Shown: piece after piece, positions 7,580 to 16,120 of the stretch
Layout of the letters: each line of letters starts with the position of its first letter
Numbering within the stretch: position 1 is the stretch's first letter
DNA from: CALZKI01 sp045124055
GTDB lineage: Bacteria > Bacillota > Clostridia > Lachnospirales > Lachnospiraceae
Reading direction: 5' to 3'
Length of the DNA: 64,000 nt
Assembly: GCA_045124055.1 (NCBI GenBank)
Contig: JBGVKZ010000046.1
Span: 59,967-123,966, forward strand
The notes under the pieces: generated by a model
What the model saw: the letters and a program-made list of their open reading frames with translations, nothing else
Databases searched by the model: none
Told to the model about the DNA's origin: nothing
Program-made: the position numbers and the translations under genes

Positions 7580-9337
7580 ATGACTACAAAGAAATCTCTT
7601 GTCATAAGATTGGTAAATTACTTAGAACAAAAACCTTTGTGGATAGTGGGATTTTTAATACTATGCTTATCCTTTCTCCCTTGTATTTTACTGGGAGAAG
7701 GAGCATTGTTTGATGCCCACGACACCTACGATGGTGCTTTACTTACCTATATGCTAAAGGCAAAATACTTATTTACAGGTGCAGATACTTATCCGGAACT
7801 GATGAACGGAATATCTACAAGCGGAATGGAAGTACCAGCTCCCCTGTTTGTAATACTATATTACTTCTTTGAACCTTTTATGGCTCATATGATGCAATAT
7901 ATCATTTTATCCGTAACCGCATTTTTCGGAATGTACTTATGTTTAAAACGGATTACCAGCTTTAAAAGTGTTTCCTGTCTGATTGCACTTTTGTTTGCAC
8001 TTCTCCCTTTTGCTCCGGTTTACGGGCATTCGGTGGCAGGACTACCTTTGGTAATTTACGCGTTTATCTGCCTATATGAAAAAAAACACCTGGCACTCTC
8101 TTATATTAGCATTGCTTACTTCGTACTAGCTTCCAGCTTAGTTTATATTGGTTATGCTTGTATATCCATTCTCTTTGTAATGTGTTGTTACTTTTTCATA
8201 AGAAAAAAGGGTGTGAAACACTTTTATATCGGTAGCATTGTTTTATTGGTTTTGTATATTTTATCAAATCTGGATTTAATTTATGGAACATTCTTCAGCG
8301 ATGGTTTTATATCCCACAGAGTAGAGTTTGAATTAGTTACCGCACCTTTCTGGTCCAGCTTTCAATCTGTATTTTTAGCCAGTGCAGAGTTGGCAGTAAG
8401 CTGTCACTACTATTTGATTGTTCCAATATTTGTATTGCATCTCATTGAGACTTGCAGATATAAACATCTGACAGCTAAGGAGAAAAAGGCTTATAAATTC
8501 ATCTCCTTTTGTCTCATAAGCATCCTATTACTTTGCCTGTTTTATGCGGCAAACTTTTGGAGTCCGATAGTGAGCCTGAAAAACTTACTTCCTACATCCA
8601 TTAAACATTTTCAATTTCATAGATTTTGCTTTTTCCTTCCTATCCTATGGTATTTAGCAGCAGGCGTTTCCCTTTGGGAAATATGGGAAATGAGAATTTC
8701 TTTTAAAAACCGCTCGTTATTTAATTGTCTCATTCCGTATGTTAAAGTAATTGCAATGGTTTTATTTATGGCAATGACCATCATTACGATTCGTAGGGAG
8801 AGTATTTATAGATGGAACTTAAACCAGCTAAATAATCCTTCTGTGGATTACGGCATTACTTTTGAAGAATACTTTGCCAGTCAGCAATTTGAAGAAATCA
8901 AGGATTATATTGGAAAGCCACAGGATAGTTATAAAGTAGCATCTTTAGGACTTTGTCCTGCCATTCCTTTATATAATGGCTTTTACTGTATTGATGGATA
9001 TTCCAATAATTATCCTTTATCTTATAAGCACGATTTTCGAAAAATCATAGAAAAGGAAATCGAAAAAAATATTTATATAGAAAGCTATTTTGACGATTGG
9101 GGTAGCCGTTGTTATCTATACAGTGCCCAGACAAATACCAGTTATGGAATTGATAAAGGTAGCGACTTTGTATACACAGACTTAGAGCTAAATACGGATG
9201 CAATGAAAGCCCTTGACTGCAATTACTTACTTGCCGCAGCACCGATTGAAAATGCCAAGGAATTAAACTTAACTTTCTTAAAAGTCTTTCAAAACGATGT
9301 GGCACTTTATGATGTTTATCTTTATGAAATAAATTAA
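7580..9337 (+). CDS. DUF6044-like multi-spanning membrane protein
   Basis: A 585-residue integral membrane protein with about 12 hydrophobic segments up to residue 410, then a large hydrophilic C-terminal domain of about 170 residues, probably extracellular. The layout and the early luminal motif DAHDTYDG resemble the YfhO/DUF6044 group of glycosyltransferase-C-like proteins, which are thought to use lipid-linked sugars for wall polymers. Family assignment is from memory of motifs and is tentative. The ATG at 7580 has a GGAG 6 nt upstream. An alternative ATG at 7556 overlaps the end of deoD and lacks a good ribosome site. Confidence 0.65.
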   Translation: MTTKKSLVIRLVNYLEQKPLWIVGFLILCLSFLPCILLGEGALFDAHDTYDGALLTYMLKAKYLFTGADTYPELMNGISTSGMEVPAPLFVILYYFFEPFMAHMMQYIILSVTAFFGMYLCLKRITSFKSVSCLIALLFALLPFAPVYGHSVAGLPLVIYAFICLYEKKHLALSYISIAYFVLASSLVYIGYACISILFVMCCYFFIRKKGVKHFYIGSIVLLVLYILSNLDLIYGTFFSDGFISHRVEFELVTAPFWSSFQSVFLASAELAVSCHYYLIVPIFVLHLIETCRYKHLTAKEKKAYKFISFCLISILLLCLFYAANFWSPIVSLKNLLPTSIKHFQFHRFCFFLPILWYLAAGVSLWEIWEMRISFKNRSLFNCLIPYVKVIAMVLFMAMTIITIRRESIYRWNLNQLNNPSVDYGITFEEYFASQQFEEIKDYIGKPQDSYKVASLGLCPAIPLYNGFYCIDGYSNNYPLSYKHDFRKIIEKEIEKNIYIESYFDDWGSRCYLYSAQTNTSYGIDKGSDFVYTDLELNTDAMKALDCNYLLAAAPIENAKELNLTFLKVFQNDVALYDVYLYEIN

Positions 9338-9369
9338 GAACTGTTTTAAAATTAAATTTACTTTTAACA

Positions 9370-9401
9370 AAACCCTCTGTGTGTCAGCACACAGAGGGTT
9401 T
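9370..9401. terminator. Bidirectional terminator
   Basis: A perfect 14-bp stem (9370-9383 with 9388-9401, 4-nt loop) contains CCCTCTGTGTG and its complement. T-rich flanks are present on both sides, and it lies between two convergent genes. Confidence 0.85.
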
Positions 9402-9421
9402 CCTATTTCTTATTATAGATT

Positions 9422-10081
9422 CTATTTTTTCTTTTCTTCTTTTTTTCTAGCTGCTTCAATTTCCAGAATTTCTTCATTTAAGGAAAGCATCTTCGCATCT
9501 AAGTCAGCAATCATTTCAGAACATTCAATGAGCTCTGCTTTAATATGCTCTGGAGCATTTCCTTCAAATTTATAGTGAATTTTATGTTCCAAACTTGCCC
9601 AGAAGTCCATTGCTACCGTACGAATCTGAATCTCAACCTTTACTTCTTTAATCCTATCTGAAAAATAAACCGGTACAGATACAATCATATGATAGCTTCT
9701 ATATCCGCTTGCCTTCGGAGTGGTAATATAATCTTTGGTAGAAAGAACTTTTATATCTTTCTGTTCACGAATCATATCTGCTAATCTAAAAATATCCGAG
9801 GTAAAAGAACAGGTAATTCTGACTCCAGCAATATCATTCACGGCTTCTTCCATATTGTCTAAGGTGAATTCCAGTCCATATCTCTTTAATTTTTTTACGA
9901 TACTTTCCGGTGTCTTAATTCTCGCCTTAATGTGTTCAATCGGATTGTACCTATGTATATGCTGAAACTCATCGTTTAAAATCGATAATTTTGTTTCGAT
10001 TTGTTTCAGTGCAGAATTGTAGTCCAGCATAGCTTCTTTCCAGCTGTCTACTCCCCCATCTCGTTCAATTCTTGTTTCCAT
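9422..10081 (-). CDS. relQ: Small alarmone synthetase, RelQ type
   Basis: A 219-residue GTP pyrophosphokinase containing only the RelA/SpoT synthetase domain. It should make (p)ppGpp from ATP and GTP or GDP without a hydrolase domain. It closely follows the pattern of Bacillus RelQ (YjbM): DIAGVRITCSF, KDYITTPKASGYRSYHMIV and EIQIRTVAMDFWASLEH, with the catalytic glutamate in EIQIRT. The C-terminus is a lysine/glutamate-rich tail. RelP is the main alternative, but length and motif spacing favour RelQ. A GGTGG ribosome site precedes the ATG. Confidence 0.9.
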   Translation of the reverse strand: METRIERDGGVDSWKEAMLDYNSALKQIETKLSILNDEFQHIHRYNPIEHIKARIKTPESIVKKLKRYGLEFTLDNMEEAVNDIAGVRITCSFTSDIFRLADMIREQKDIKVLSTKDYITTPKASGYRSYHMIVSVPVYFSDRIKEVKVEIQIRTVAMDFWASLEHKIHYKFEGNAPEHIKAELIECSEMIADLDAKMLSLNEEILEIEAARKKEEKKK

Positions 10082-10115
10082 TGTAACCCACCATTCTATC
10101 TTTTTTTACTATTTT

Positions 10116-11234
10116 TTACTTAATCCAGCCCCAAATAAGTGCCAAATCTTCTCCCAAATAAAACATTCCGCCAAGCCATATAAAGATAATGACAAGGGCA
10201 AAATACCAATGTAGTTTTTCCTTCTCCATACAGATTTTTTTCATAAGAGAAAGACAAGCACAACTAAGAAGTATCATCGTACCAAAAGTTGCCCTATCCG
10301 GATAATGAGGCGATAAAATCATTGCTCCCCAGGATAAAATCGCACCCATAATCAGACAAACATTTGTCTTTCCTAATGGAATCTGTAAAACCCCTTTGCA
10401 TACCGCTATCAACACTAACAATAATAAAATTATGGCAAACATATATTCAAAAGCAGCCTTACTTTCGTAATAACATCTTAAAAATAGCTGCCATAACGTA
10501 CCATACTCATTAGAAGAAACCTCGCTGCTTCTTACAGAATTTCCCGGTGCCAAAATCATCAGAACACTACCCAAAAAGCAGCTTATATTTCCTAAAATCG
10601 CCCATACCTTAACGGTTCTTTTCTTCCAAAACTCCATAATAATGGTATATAAGCTGACGCACCAAAGCATTGGACCCATATTTTCATTACTCCAGCCTGC
10701 CATAAGCCCTAGGGGAATAATCCAAAATGTAATTCCGTACAGCCTTTTTTCCATATCCTCTCGAATATAACAATAGAGGAAAAGCATAATAAAAACCATC
10801 ATATATAAGTAATTGGCTGCCCCTGCCTGCCAAAACATACTCATACGCCAGTTTGCATTAAAGCCAAACATCATTGCAAGTGCACCAAAAAGACCATATC
10901 TTATTTTTACATCTGCCACTTTGGATACAATAGCTGCCAAAAGAAAAGTCACGAAAACATTCAATATATCGGCTGACTTCTCACCCAGTAATAAGATGAT
11001 TTGAAGTAATCCATGTGCCATACTTCTGCCGCCCCAGTTATTGTAGTGCCAAATCTGACTCTCAATAATATCCTTCAAAGAAGCAATGGGCTCATTACTA
11101 CTTAGCTTAGTCTGATACCATAAATCGTCCATCATAAAAGGAATCAATCTATGCTGCATATAAATCACAACGCAGGTAACAACGCTCAGTAGTGCAAAAA
11201 GCATCGCTATCACTTTTTTTCTTGTTATTTTCAT
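10116..11234 (-). CDS. DUF6056-like membrane protein
   Basis: A 372-residue membrane protein with roughly 10 transmembrane segments. The first periplasmic-type loop carries MMDDLWYQ and HYNNWGGRSMAHG, a signature I associate with the DUF6056 (GtrC/GT-C-like) family, likely involved in decorating surface polysaccharide with sugars. No soluble catalytic domain is visible. A GAGGAG ribosome site lies 5 nt before the ATG. It follows the same direction as relQ, but whether they are co-transcribed is unclear. Confidence 0.65.
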   Translation of the reverse strand: MKITRKKVIAMLFALLSVVTCVVIYMQHRLIPFMMDDLWYQTKLSSNEPIASLKDIIESQIWHYNNWGGRSMAHGLLQIILLLGEKSADILNVFVTFLLAAIVSKVADVKIRYGLFGALAMMFGFNANWRMSMFWQAGAANYLYMMVFIMLFLYCYIREDMEKRLYGITFWIIPLGLMAGWSNENMGPMLWCVSLYTIIMEFWKKRTVKVWAILGNISCFLGSVLMILAPGNSVRSSEVSSNEYGTLWQLFLRCYYESKAAFEYMFAIILLLLVLIAVCKGVLQIPLGKTNVCLIMGAILSWGAMILSPHYPDRATFGTMILLSCACLSLMKKICMEKEKLHWYFALVIIFIWLGGMFYLGEDLALIWGWIK

Positions 11235-11351
11235 ATAAACTCCTCACAAAAGTACTTTCATAACTTATGTGTCTTCACTCCCTTTTATTCTACCACATTT
11301 TACCCTTTTAGTAAAGGATTCCACTTGTTATCGCTGCTTTCGGGTAGTTTG

Positions 11352-11360
11352 TGTTATAAT
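11352..11360 (+). promoter_or_regulatory. Extended -10 promoter
   Basis: TGT-TATAAT is an exact extended -10 element (TGN plus TATAAT) about 40 nt upstream of the small gene at 11401. No good -35 hexamer is present at the right distance, as is usual for extended -10 promoters. Confidence 0.55.
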
Positions 11361-11400
11361 AAGAAATACATCGTATAAAAAGTATAGGAGTAAGAATAAG

Positions 11401-11667
11401 ATGTTCAGACTTTGGGGCAAAATATTTAAAGACAATCGTTTATTAAAGGATATGGTAATTGAAGATGCCAGTGCCGATACGAGAACTCATAAAATCTTCC
11501 ATTCGATTGATGAATTGTGTGTTAAATTCGATATTTCACACCCTATCTGGCTAGAATCCAATATCAAGGATTTTAAAAGACATAATAAAGTGCGTTTTCA
11601 TAAGGATAACTTCATTGACGCTATCCATTTTGACTATTTGGAAATCCAGGTCATCGAAGAAGATTAA
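11401..11667 (+). CDS. Small conserved-looking protein of unknown function
   Basis: An 88-residue soluble protein starting MFRLWGKIFKDNRLL. I do not recognise a domain. It is charged and rich in His/Asp/Lys, with no signal peptide or membrane helix, and has the look of a compact alpha/beta fold. The ATG at 11401 is chosen because of the upstream TAGGAG ribosome site and the extended -10 promoter placed just ahead. A longer in-frame extension would run through that promoter and is rejected. Confidence 0.7.
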   Translation: MFRLWGKIFKDNRLLKDMVIEDASADTRTHKIFHSIDELCVKFDISHPIWLESNIKDFKRHNKVRFHKDNFIDAIHFDYLEIQVIEED

Positions 11668-11693
11668 GATTTCTTAAAAATTGAAAAATATCA

Positions 11694-11722
11694 TTGACAC
11701 CTTCTTTTACTTGTAGTAGTAT
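11694..11722 (+). promoter_or_regulatory. Promoter for hemolysin III-like gene
   Basis: A perfect -35 TTGACA (11694-11699), a 17-nt spacer and TAGTAT (11717-11722). The leader after it holds a small hairpin (GTAGTTTT/AAAACTAC near 11738-11755) before the ribosome site. Confidence 0.55.
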
Positions 11723-11778
11723 CATTTTAAGCAACACGTAGTTTTTAAAACTACTTCTCGTAATTGGAGGTATTTTTT

Positions 11779-12435
11779 ATGACATTATCATTACGTTTAA
11801 GAGAACCGGCAAGTGCCATTACACATTTTATCGCAATGCTTCTGGCAATGGTAGCCATCGTGCCTTCCATTATCAAAGCTGTATCTACTTTAGATGGATT
11901 AGGCGTTTTTGCAATTACCATTTTTATGTGTAGTATGATTTTACTTTATGCATCAAGTGCCACCTATCACGGAATCACCATTGGTGGCAAGGTATTGACT
12001 GCCTTTAAAAAGTTAGACCATATGATGATTTTTGTTTTAATAGCAGGAACTTATACTCCTGTATGCCTCCTTGTATTAAGAGGTTTTGTTGGAACATGCC
12101 TTTTAATCGCAATTTGGTCGTTGGCGGCCATTGGCATCGCCATTAAAGCCTTTTGGATTCATTGTCCAAAGTGGTTCTCTTCTGTAATTTATATTGGAAT
12201 GGGTTGGACCTGTGTATTTTGCTTTCAACCAATTCTTTCTTCCCTGGAAACTCGAGCATTTCTCTGGCTTTTGGCAGGGGGAATTATTTATACTATTGGA
12301 GGCATTATATACGCCCTTAGAGTTCCATCATTTGATGAAAAACATAAACGTTTTGGTTCCCACGACATCTTCCATTTGTTCGTAATGGGTGGCAGTTTGT
12401 GTCATTTCATCTTCATTTACTTTTATGTGATGTAA
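11779..12435 (+). CDS. trhA: Hemolysin III / PAQR family membrane protein
   Basis: A 218-residue protein with seven predicted membrane helices, typical of the bacterial hemolysin III (YqfA/TrhA) branch of the PAQR family. Conserved polar residues of the fold are visible: the SATYHG segment, the KKLDHMMIF helix, and a C-terminal HDIFHLFV with histidines that form the predicted metal site. E. coli TrhA has been linked to membrane energetics; true haemolytic activity is doubtful. The ATG at 11779 follows TTGGAGG. The TTG inside that ribosome site is not the start. Confidence 0.88.
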   Translation: MTLSLRLREPASAITHFIAMLLAMVAIVPSIIKAVSTLDGLGVFAITIFMCSMILLYASSATYHGITIGGKVLTAFKKLDHMMIFVLIAGTYTPVCLLVLRGFVGTCLLIAIWSLAAIGIAIKAFWIHCPKWFSSVIYIGMGWTCVFCFQPILSSLETRAFLWLLAGGIIYTIGGIIYALRVPSFDEKHKRFGSHDIFHLFVMGGSLCHFIFIYFYVM

Positions 12436-12446
12436 AAACAATTTTT

Positions 12447-15400
12447 TTATAATTTCAATTCTTTTTCTAAATAGAATGAATAAATGATTACATCATCAAC
12501 CGGTTTAGATAGCAACTTATTTAAGACTTCAGCATAGTAATCTAACTGAACCTGATATCTTTTTATAAGTTCCTCTTCACTTTTAATAACATCCGTTTTG
12601 TAATCTAAAAGTACGATTTTATCGTCTTCTTCAAAATAGGCATCAATAATTCCCTGTATCAGAACAGTTTCTGTGTCAGGGAATTCTTTATTTAGGCGAC
12701 TTGCCTTAATTCCATAAACAAACGGTTGTTCCTTATATAGTTTTTCTTTCTTTGCCGCTTTTATCATACGACTTGCCAAATTGGATTTTAAGAAGTGAAG
12801 AATCTTTTTTACACTGACTAGTGGAATATATTCTTTTGGAAGTTTTCCACCCTCTGCCTGTTCTTTCAAAAGCTGACGGACCATTTCTTCTGTAATATCT
12901 TCCACGCCATAAAGTTTTTCAAAAGGAAATACTTCCATCACCTTATGAAAGGCGGTACCCCTTGTTGTTCCAAGCACAGTTTCTGCTTCTTTCATAAACT
13001 TCGGTATGGTTACTTTTTCCTTTTCTTCTTCAAACATCGGCCTGGCTTCTTCATAGTTTTCAAAAGCTGCCTTTTTCAACTCAGATACTGTAGTTTTTGT
13101 ATACAATTTTTCCAGATTTTTATGTCCGTATGAGAAACTTAATTTTTCTTTTAAGGCTTCTACACCCTTTCTGGTAGAAAATTCTTTTACCTCATTTTCA
13201 AAACGAACCCGATTATATTCTTCCTGTAATTCGGATGCTCCCTCGTCTAGAGCATTTTCTTCCCCTGATATACACTGAATCTTAATATTTGCATAAGCGT
13301 CAGAGAGGTTTCCCAAAGTATCCACAGGCACATCATACATTTGATAAATTTCTCTCATACTTTCACTTCTGGAAAGTGCCATCAAAACATAATCCAAGTG
13401 GCTTCCTGCACTGACCAATTCATAGAAAGGAAGGGTTTGTTTTGTAAAATAAGTATATTTTATAAGAGAGGTCATCTTCTTTGGAAGATTCGACACAACT
13501 CCCGAAAGTATCAATTTTTCTCTGGCTCTCGTAAGGGCAACATACAAAATTCGGATTTCCTCTGCCAAACTGTCATTTATCATTTTTTGCACAATGATGC
13601 TTTTACTTAAGGTTCTCGATTGGATTCTGGTTTCGTAATTAATGCAATCTGTACCAAGTCCCATATCCGAGTCTGCCACAAGCACTTGATGTGTATCCAT
13701 TAAATTCATCTTTTTCCCAAGGCCTGCTACAAAACAGATAGGGAATTCCAGACCCTTACTTTTATGAATACTCATAATGCGGACTACATCTGCATTTTCG
13801 TCCAAAATATCCGCCTCTCCGTACTCTACTTCCTTTTCCATAATGTGCTGCAAATAACGTACAAAATGAAAAGCTCCTACATAACTGGTCTTTTCATAGG
13901 CAGATGCCTTCTGCAAAAGTAGTTCTACATTAGCTCGTCTTTGTACGCCACCTTTCATCGAACTGACTACCGCCACATAATCAAATTGGGTAAATAGCTG
14001 CTGCAAAAGCTGTCTAATAGATAAATAGCGAGCTTTCACTCGATAGTCCATAATCATCTCTAAAAAGCTAGTAATTTTTTCTGCCAAAGCATCTTTTTTT
14101 TCTAAAGCATACAATTTTACTCTGTCATATAATCCGTTTAGCACCGGTTTTTCTTCGCCGTAAGCCTTAATTTGTGCCATTTCTTCATCACAAAATCCGC
14201 CAAAAATGGATGTCATTACTCCATACAGGGCAATATCCTGCATAGGATTATCGAGAATCTTTAGAAATTCCACAACACTTCTAATTTCCATCGTGTCAAA
14301 ATAGCCACTTTTTGATTCTGTATGGCATGGTATCATTTCTTCTGTCAATACTGCTTTAAAGGTGTTATCCCACCCTTTATTACTACGCAATAAAATGACA
14401 ATATCTTTATAAGAGGCAGGTCTCATAGTACCTGTGTTTTTATCGTACACCTGAATTTTGCCTACAAATTCCTTGATTTTACGAGCAATAACCTTTGCTT
14501 CACGCTCTTTGGCGTTATCCCCTTCTTCTTTATCCGGCTTTTCAATCAGCAATAACTCGCTTTCACAGTGTTCATTTTCCGGATAATAGGAGGCTCCATA
14601 GTAAAGATACGCGTCCTTATCATAAGAAATGCCCCCAAAGGATGCGTCCATTAACTGTGAAAAAATTAAGTTGACACAGTCTAATACTTCCTGTCTGCTT
14701 CTAAAGTTCATAGATAAATCAATCTTTTCACATTCCAATGGTTTTTTAGGATATTCTACATATTTTTCCATAAAAAGTTCCGGCCTCGCCAGACGGAAAC
14801 GGTAAATACTCTGTTTGACATCACCCACCATAAAACGATTATGTAAACCGCTTGATTCCTTAGAAACTGCAGATAAAATATATTCCTGCACAAAATTACT
14901 GTCTTGATACTCATCGACAATAATTTCCTCAAAGTAGTTTTGATAATCTTTAGCTACCTTAGTAGGTATGAAAACACCATCTTCCTCTTTCAGTAAGATT
15001 TTTAGGGCGTAATGCTCCATATCGTTAAAATCAAGTATATTTTTTTCCTGTTTTGCCTTGGTTAATCTGTCAGAAAACTCTCCCACCAGATTTAAAAGTG
15101 TTTCCAATGCTTTTGCGGCATGTTGTTCTAAAGTTACAAAAGAGTCTATGGTATCAAAAAAGAATTTTTCCTGTAATTTTTTCAAACAGTCTTTCACATC
15201 ATTTCTAAGGGCTTTGACACTTTCTTTTTTATATTCCGATACCGAGCTGTCAGATTTTCTGGAAAGAGTTGAAAACTGTAAAGCTCCCATTTTTTCACGA
15301 AAAATTTCATAATTTTCACAACAGGAAAGAAGCTCACGGATGCTTTCTAAATCCTTCTTTAGATTGTCCTCATACATATAAGGTCCATCTTTCGTTAAGG

Positions 15401-16106
15401 CAAGGTGCATAGCACTTTCCAAAGCACTCTCACAACTCAAAAGTACTTTCTTTGTGTAATCTAATAAATATATCGTAGTTTTTCCGCCTAGAACAGTTTC
15501 TTTATTCGTAGAGTTAAGATTTTCCACACATTCTTTTATCCATAAATCCGGCATTGGAAAACTCATCGTAAACTGATATACTTTCTCAATCAAATCTTCC
15601 AGTACTTTATCCTGATTTCCACTACCATAAGTCTCTACAAAATGTAAAAATTCTTCTGTCTTTTCTTCATAGCAGTCTTCTAAAAGCTCCTCCATAACCT
15701 CTTTTTTTATCAGTTTCAATTCCCCTTCATCCGCAATACGAAAGCTAGGGTCTAACTGAATTTCGCTAAAGTAATTTCGGATAACCTGTAAGCAAAAACT
15801 ATGAATCGTGGTAATCTGGGCATTATGAATCAGAGCCGCCTGTCTTTGCAAATGCTCACTTTCCGGCTTTAACAAAAGTTCCTGATTTATGGCAGTAAAA
15901 ATTCGCTCCCGCATTTCTGATGCGGCAGCCGATGTAAAAGTCACTATCAATAATTTATCAATATCCACAGGATTTTTTTCATCGATGACTTTTTGGATAA
16001 TGCGTTCTACTAAAACTGCCGTTTTTCCACTTCCGGCAGCCGCTGAAACTAAAATATTCTTTTTTCTTGCATCAATGACTTTTTGCTGGTCTACTGTAAA
16101 TTGCAT
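12447..16106 (-). CDS. addA: ATP-dependent helicase/nuclease subunit A
   Basis: AddA works with AddB in double-strand break repair, unwinding and trimming DNA ends until a Chi site and then loading RecA. The 1219-residue protein has the UvrD-type Walker A AAAGSGKT near residues 22-29, the DEYQDSN motif II, the RILYVALTRAREKL region, and a C-terminal RecB-type nuclease domain with GTAFHKVME and LIQGIIDAYF...LLDYKTD. The ATG at 16106 has GAGGG 5 nt upstream, in the 14-nt gap after addB. An in-frame ATG at 16118 lacks a ribosome site. Confidence 0.95.
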   Translation of the reverse strand: MQFTVDQQKVIDARKKNILVSAAAGSGKTAVLVERIIQKVIDEKNPVDIDKLLIVTFTSAAASEMRERIFTAINQELLLKPESEHLQRQAALIHNAQITTIHSFCLQVIRNYFSEIQLDPSFRIADEGELKLIKKEVMEELLEDCYEEKTEEFLHFVETYGSGNQDKVLEDLIEKVYQFTMSFPMPDLWIKECVENLNSTNKETVLGGKTTIYLLDYTKKVLLSCESALESAMHLALTKDGPYMYEDNLKKDLESIRELLSCCENYEIFREKMGALQFSTLSRKSDSSVSEYKKESVKALRNDVKDCLKKLQEKFFFDTIDSFVTLEQHAAKALETLLNLVGEFSDRLTKAKQEKNILDFNDMEHYALKILLKEEDGVFIPTKVAKDYQNYFEEIIVDEYQDSNFVQEYILSAVSKESSGLHNRFMVGDVKQSIYRFRLARPELFMEKYVEYPKKPLECEKIDLSMNFRSRQEVLDCVNLIFSQLMDASFGGISYDKDAYLYYGASYYPENEHCESELLLIEKPDKEEGDNAKEREAKVIARKIKEFVGKIQVYDKNTGTMRPASYKDIVILLRSNKGWDNTFKAVLTEEMIPCHTESKSGYFDTMEIRSVVEFLKILDNPMQDIALYGVMTSIFGGFCDEEMAQIKAYGEEKPVLNGLYDRVKLYALEKKDALAEKITSFLEMIMDYRVKARYLSIRQLLQQLFTQFDYVAVVSSMKGGVQRRANVELLLQKASAYEKTSYVGAFHFVRYLQHIMEKEVEYGEADILDENADVVRIMSIHKSKGLEFPICFVAGLGKKMNLMDTHQVLVADSDMGLGTDCINYETRIQSRTLSKSIIVQKMINDSLAEEIRILYVALTRAREKLILSGVVSNLPKKMTSLIKYTYFTKQTLPFYELVSAGSHLDYVLMALSRSESMREIYQMYDVPVDTLGNLSDAYANIKIQCISGEENALDEGASELQEEYNRVRFENEVKEFSTRKGVEALKEKLSFSYGHKNLEKLYTKTTVSELKKAAFENYEEARPMFEEEKEKVTIPKFMKEAETVLGTTRGTAFHKVMEVFPFEKLYGVEDITEEMVRQLLKEQAEGGKLPKEYIPLVSVKKILHFLKSNLASRMIKAAKKEKLYKEQPFVYGIKASRLNKEFPDTETVLIQGIIDAYFEEDDKIVLLDYKTDVIKSEEELIKRYQVQLDYYAEVLNKLLSKPVDDVIIYSFYLEKELKL

Positions 16107-16120
16107 AATTACCCTCATTA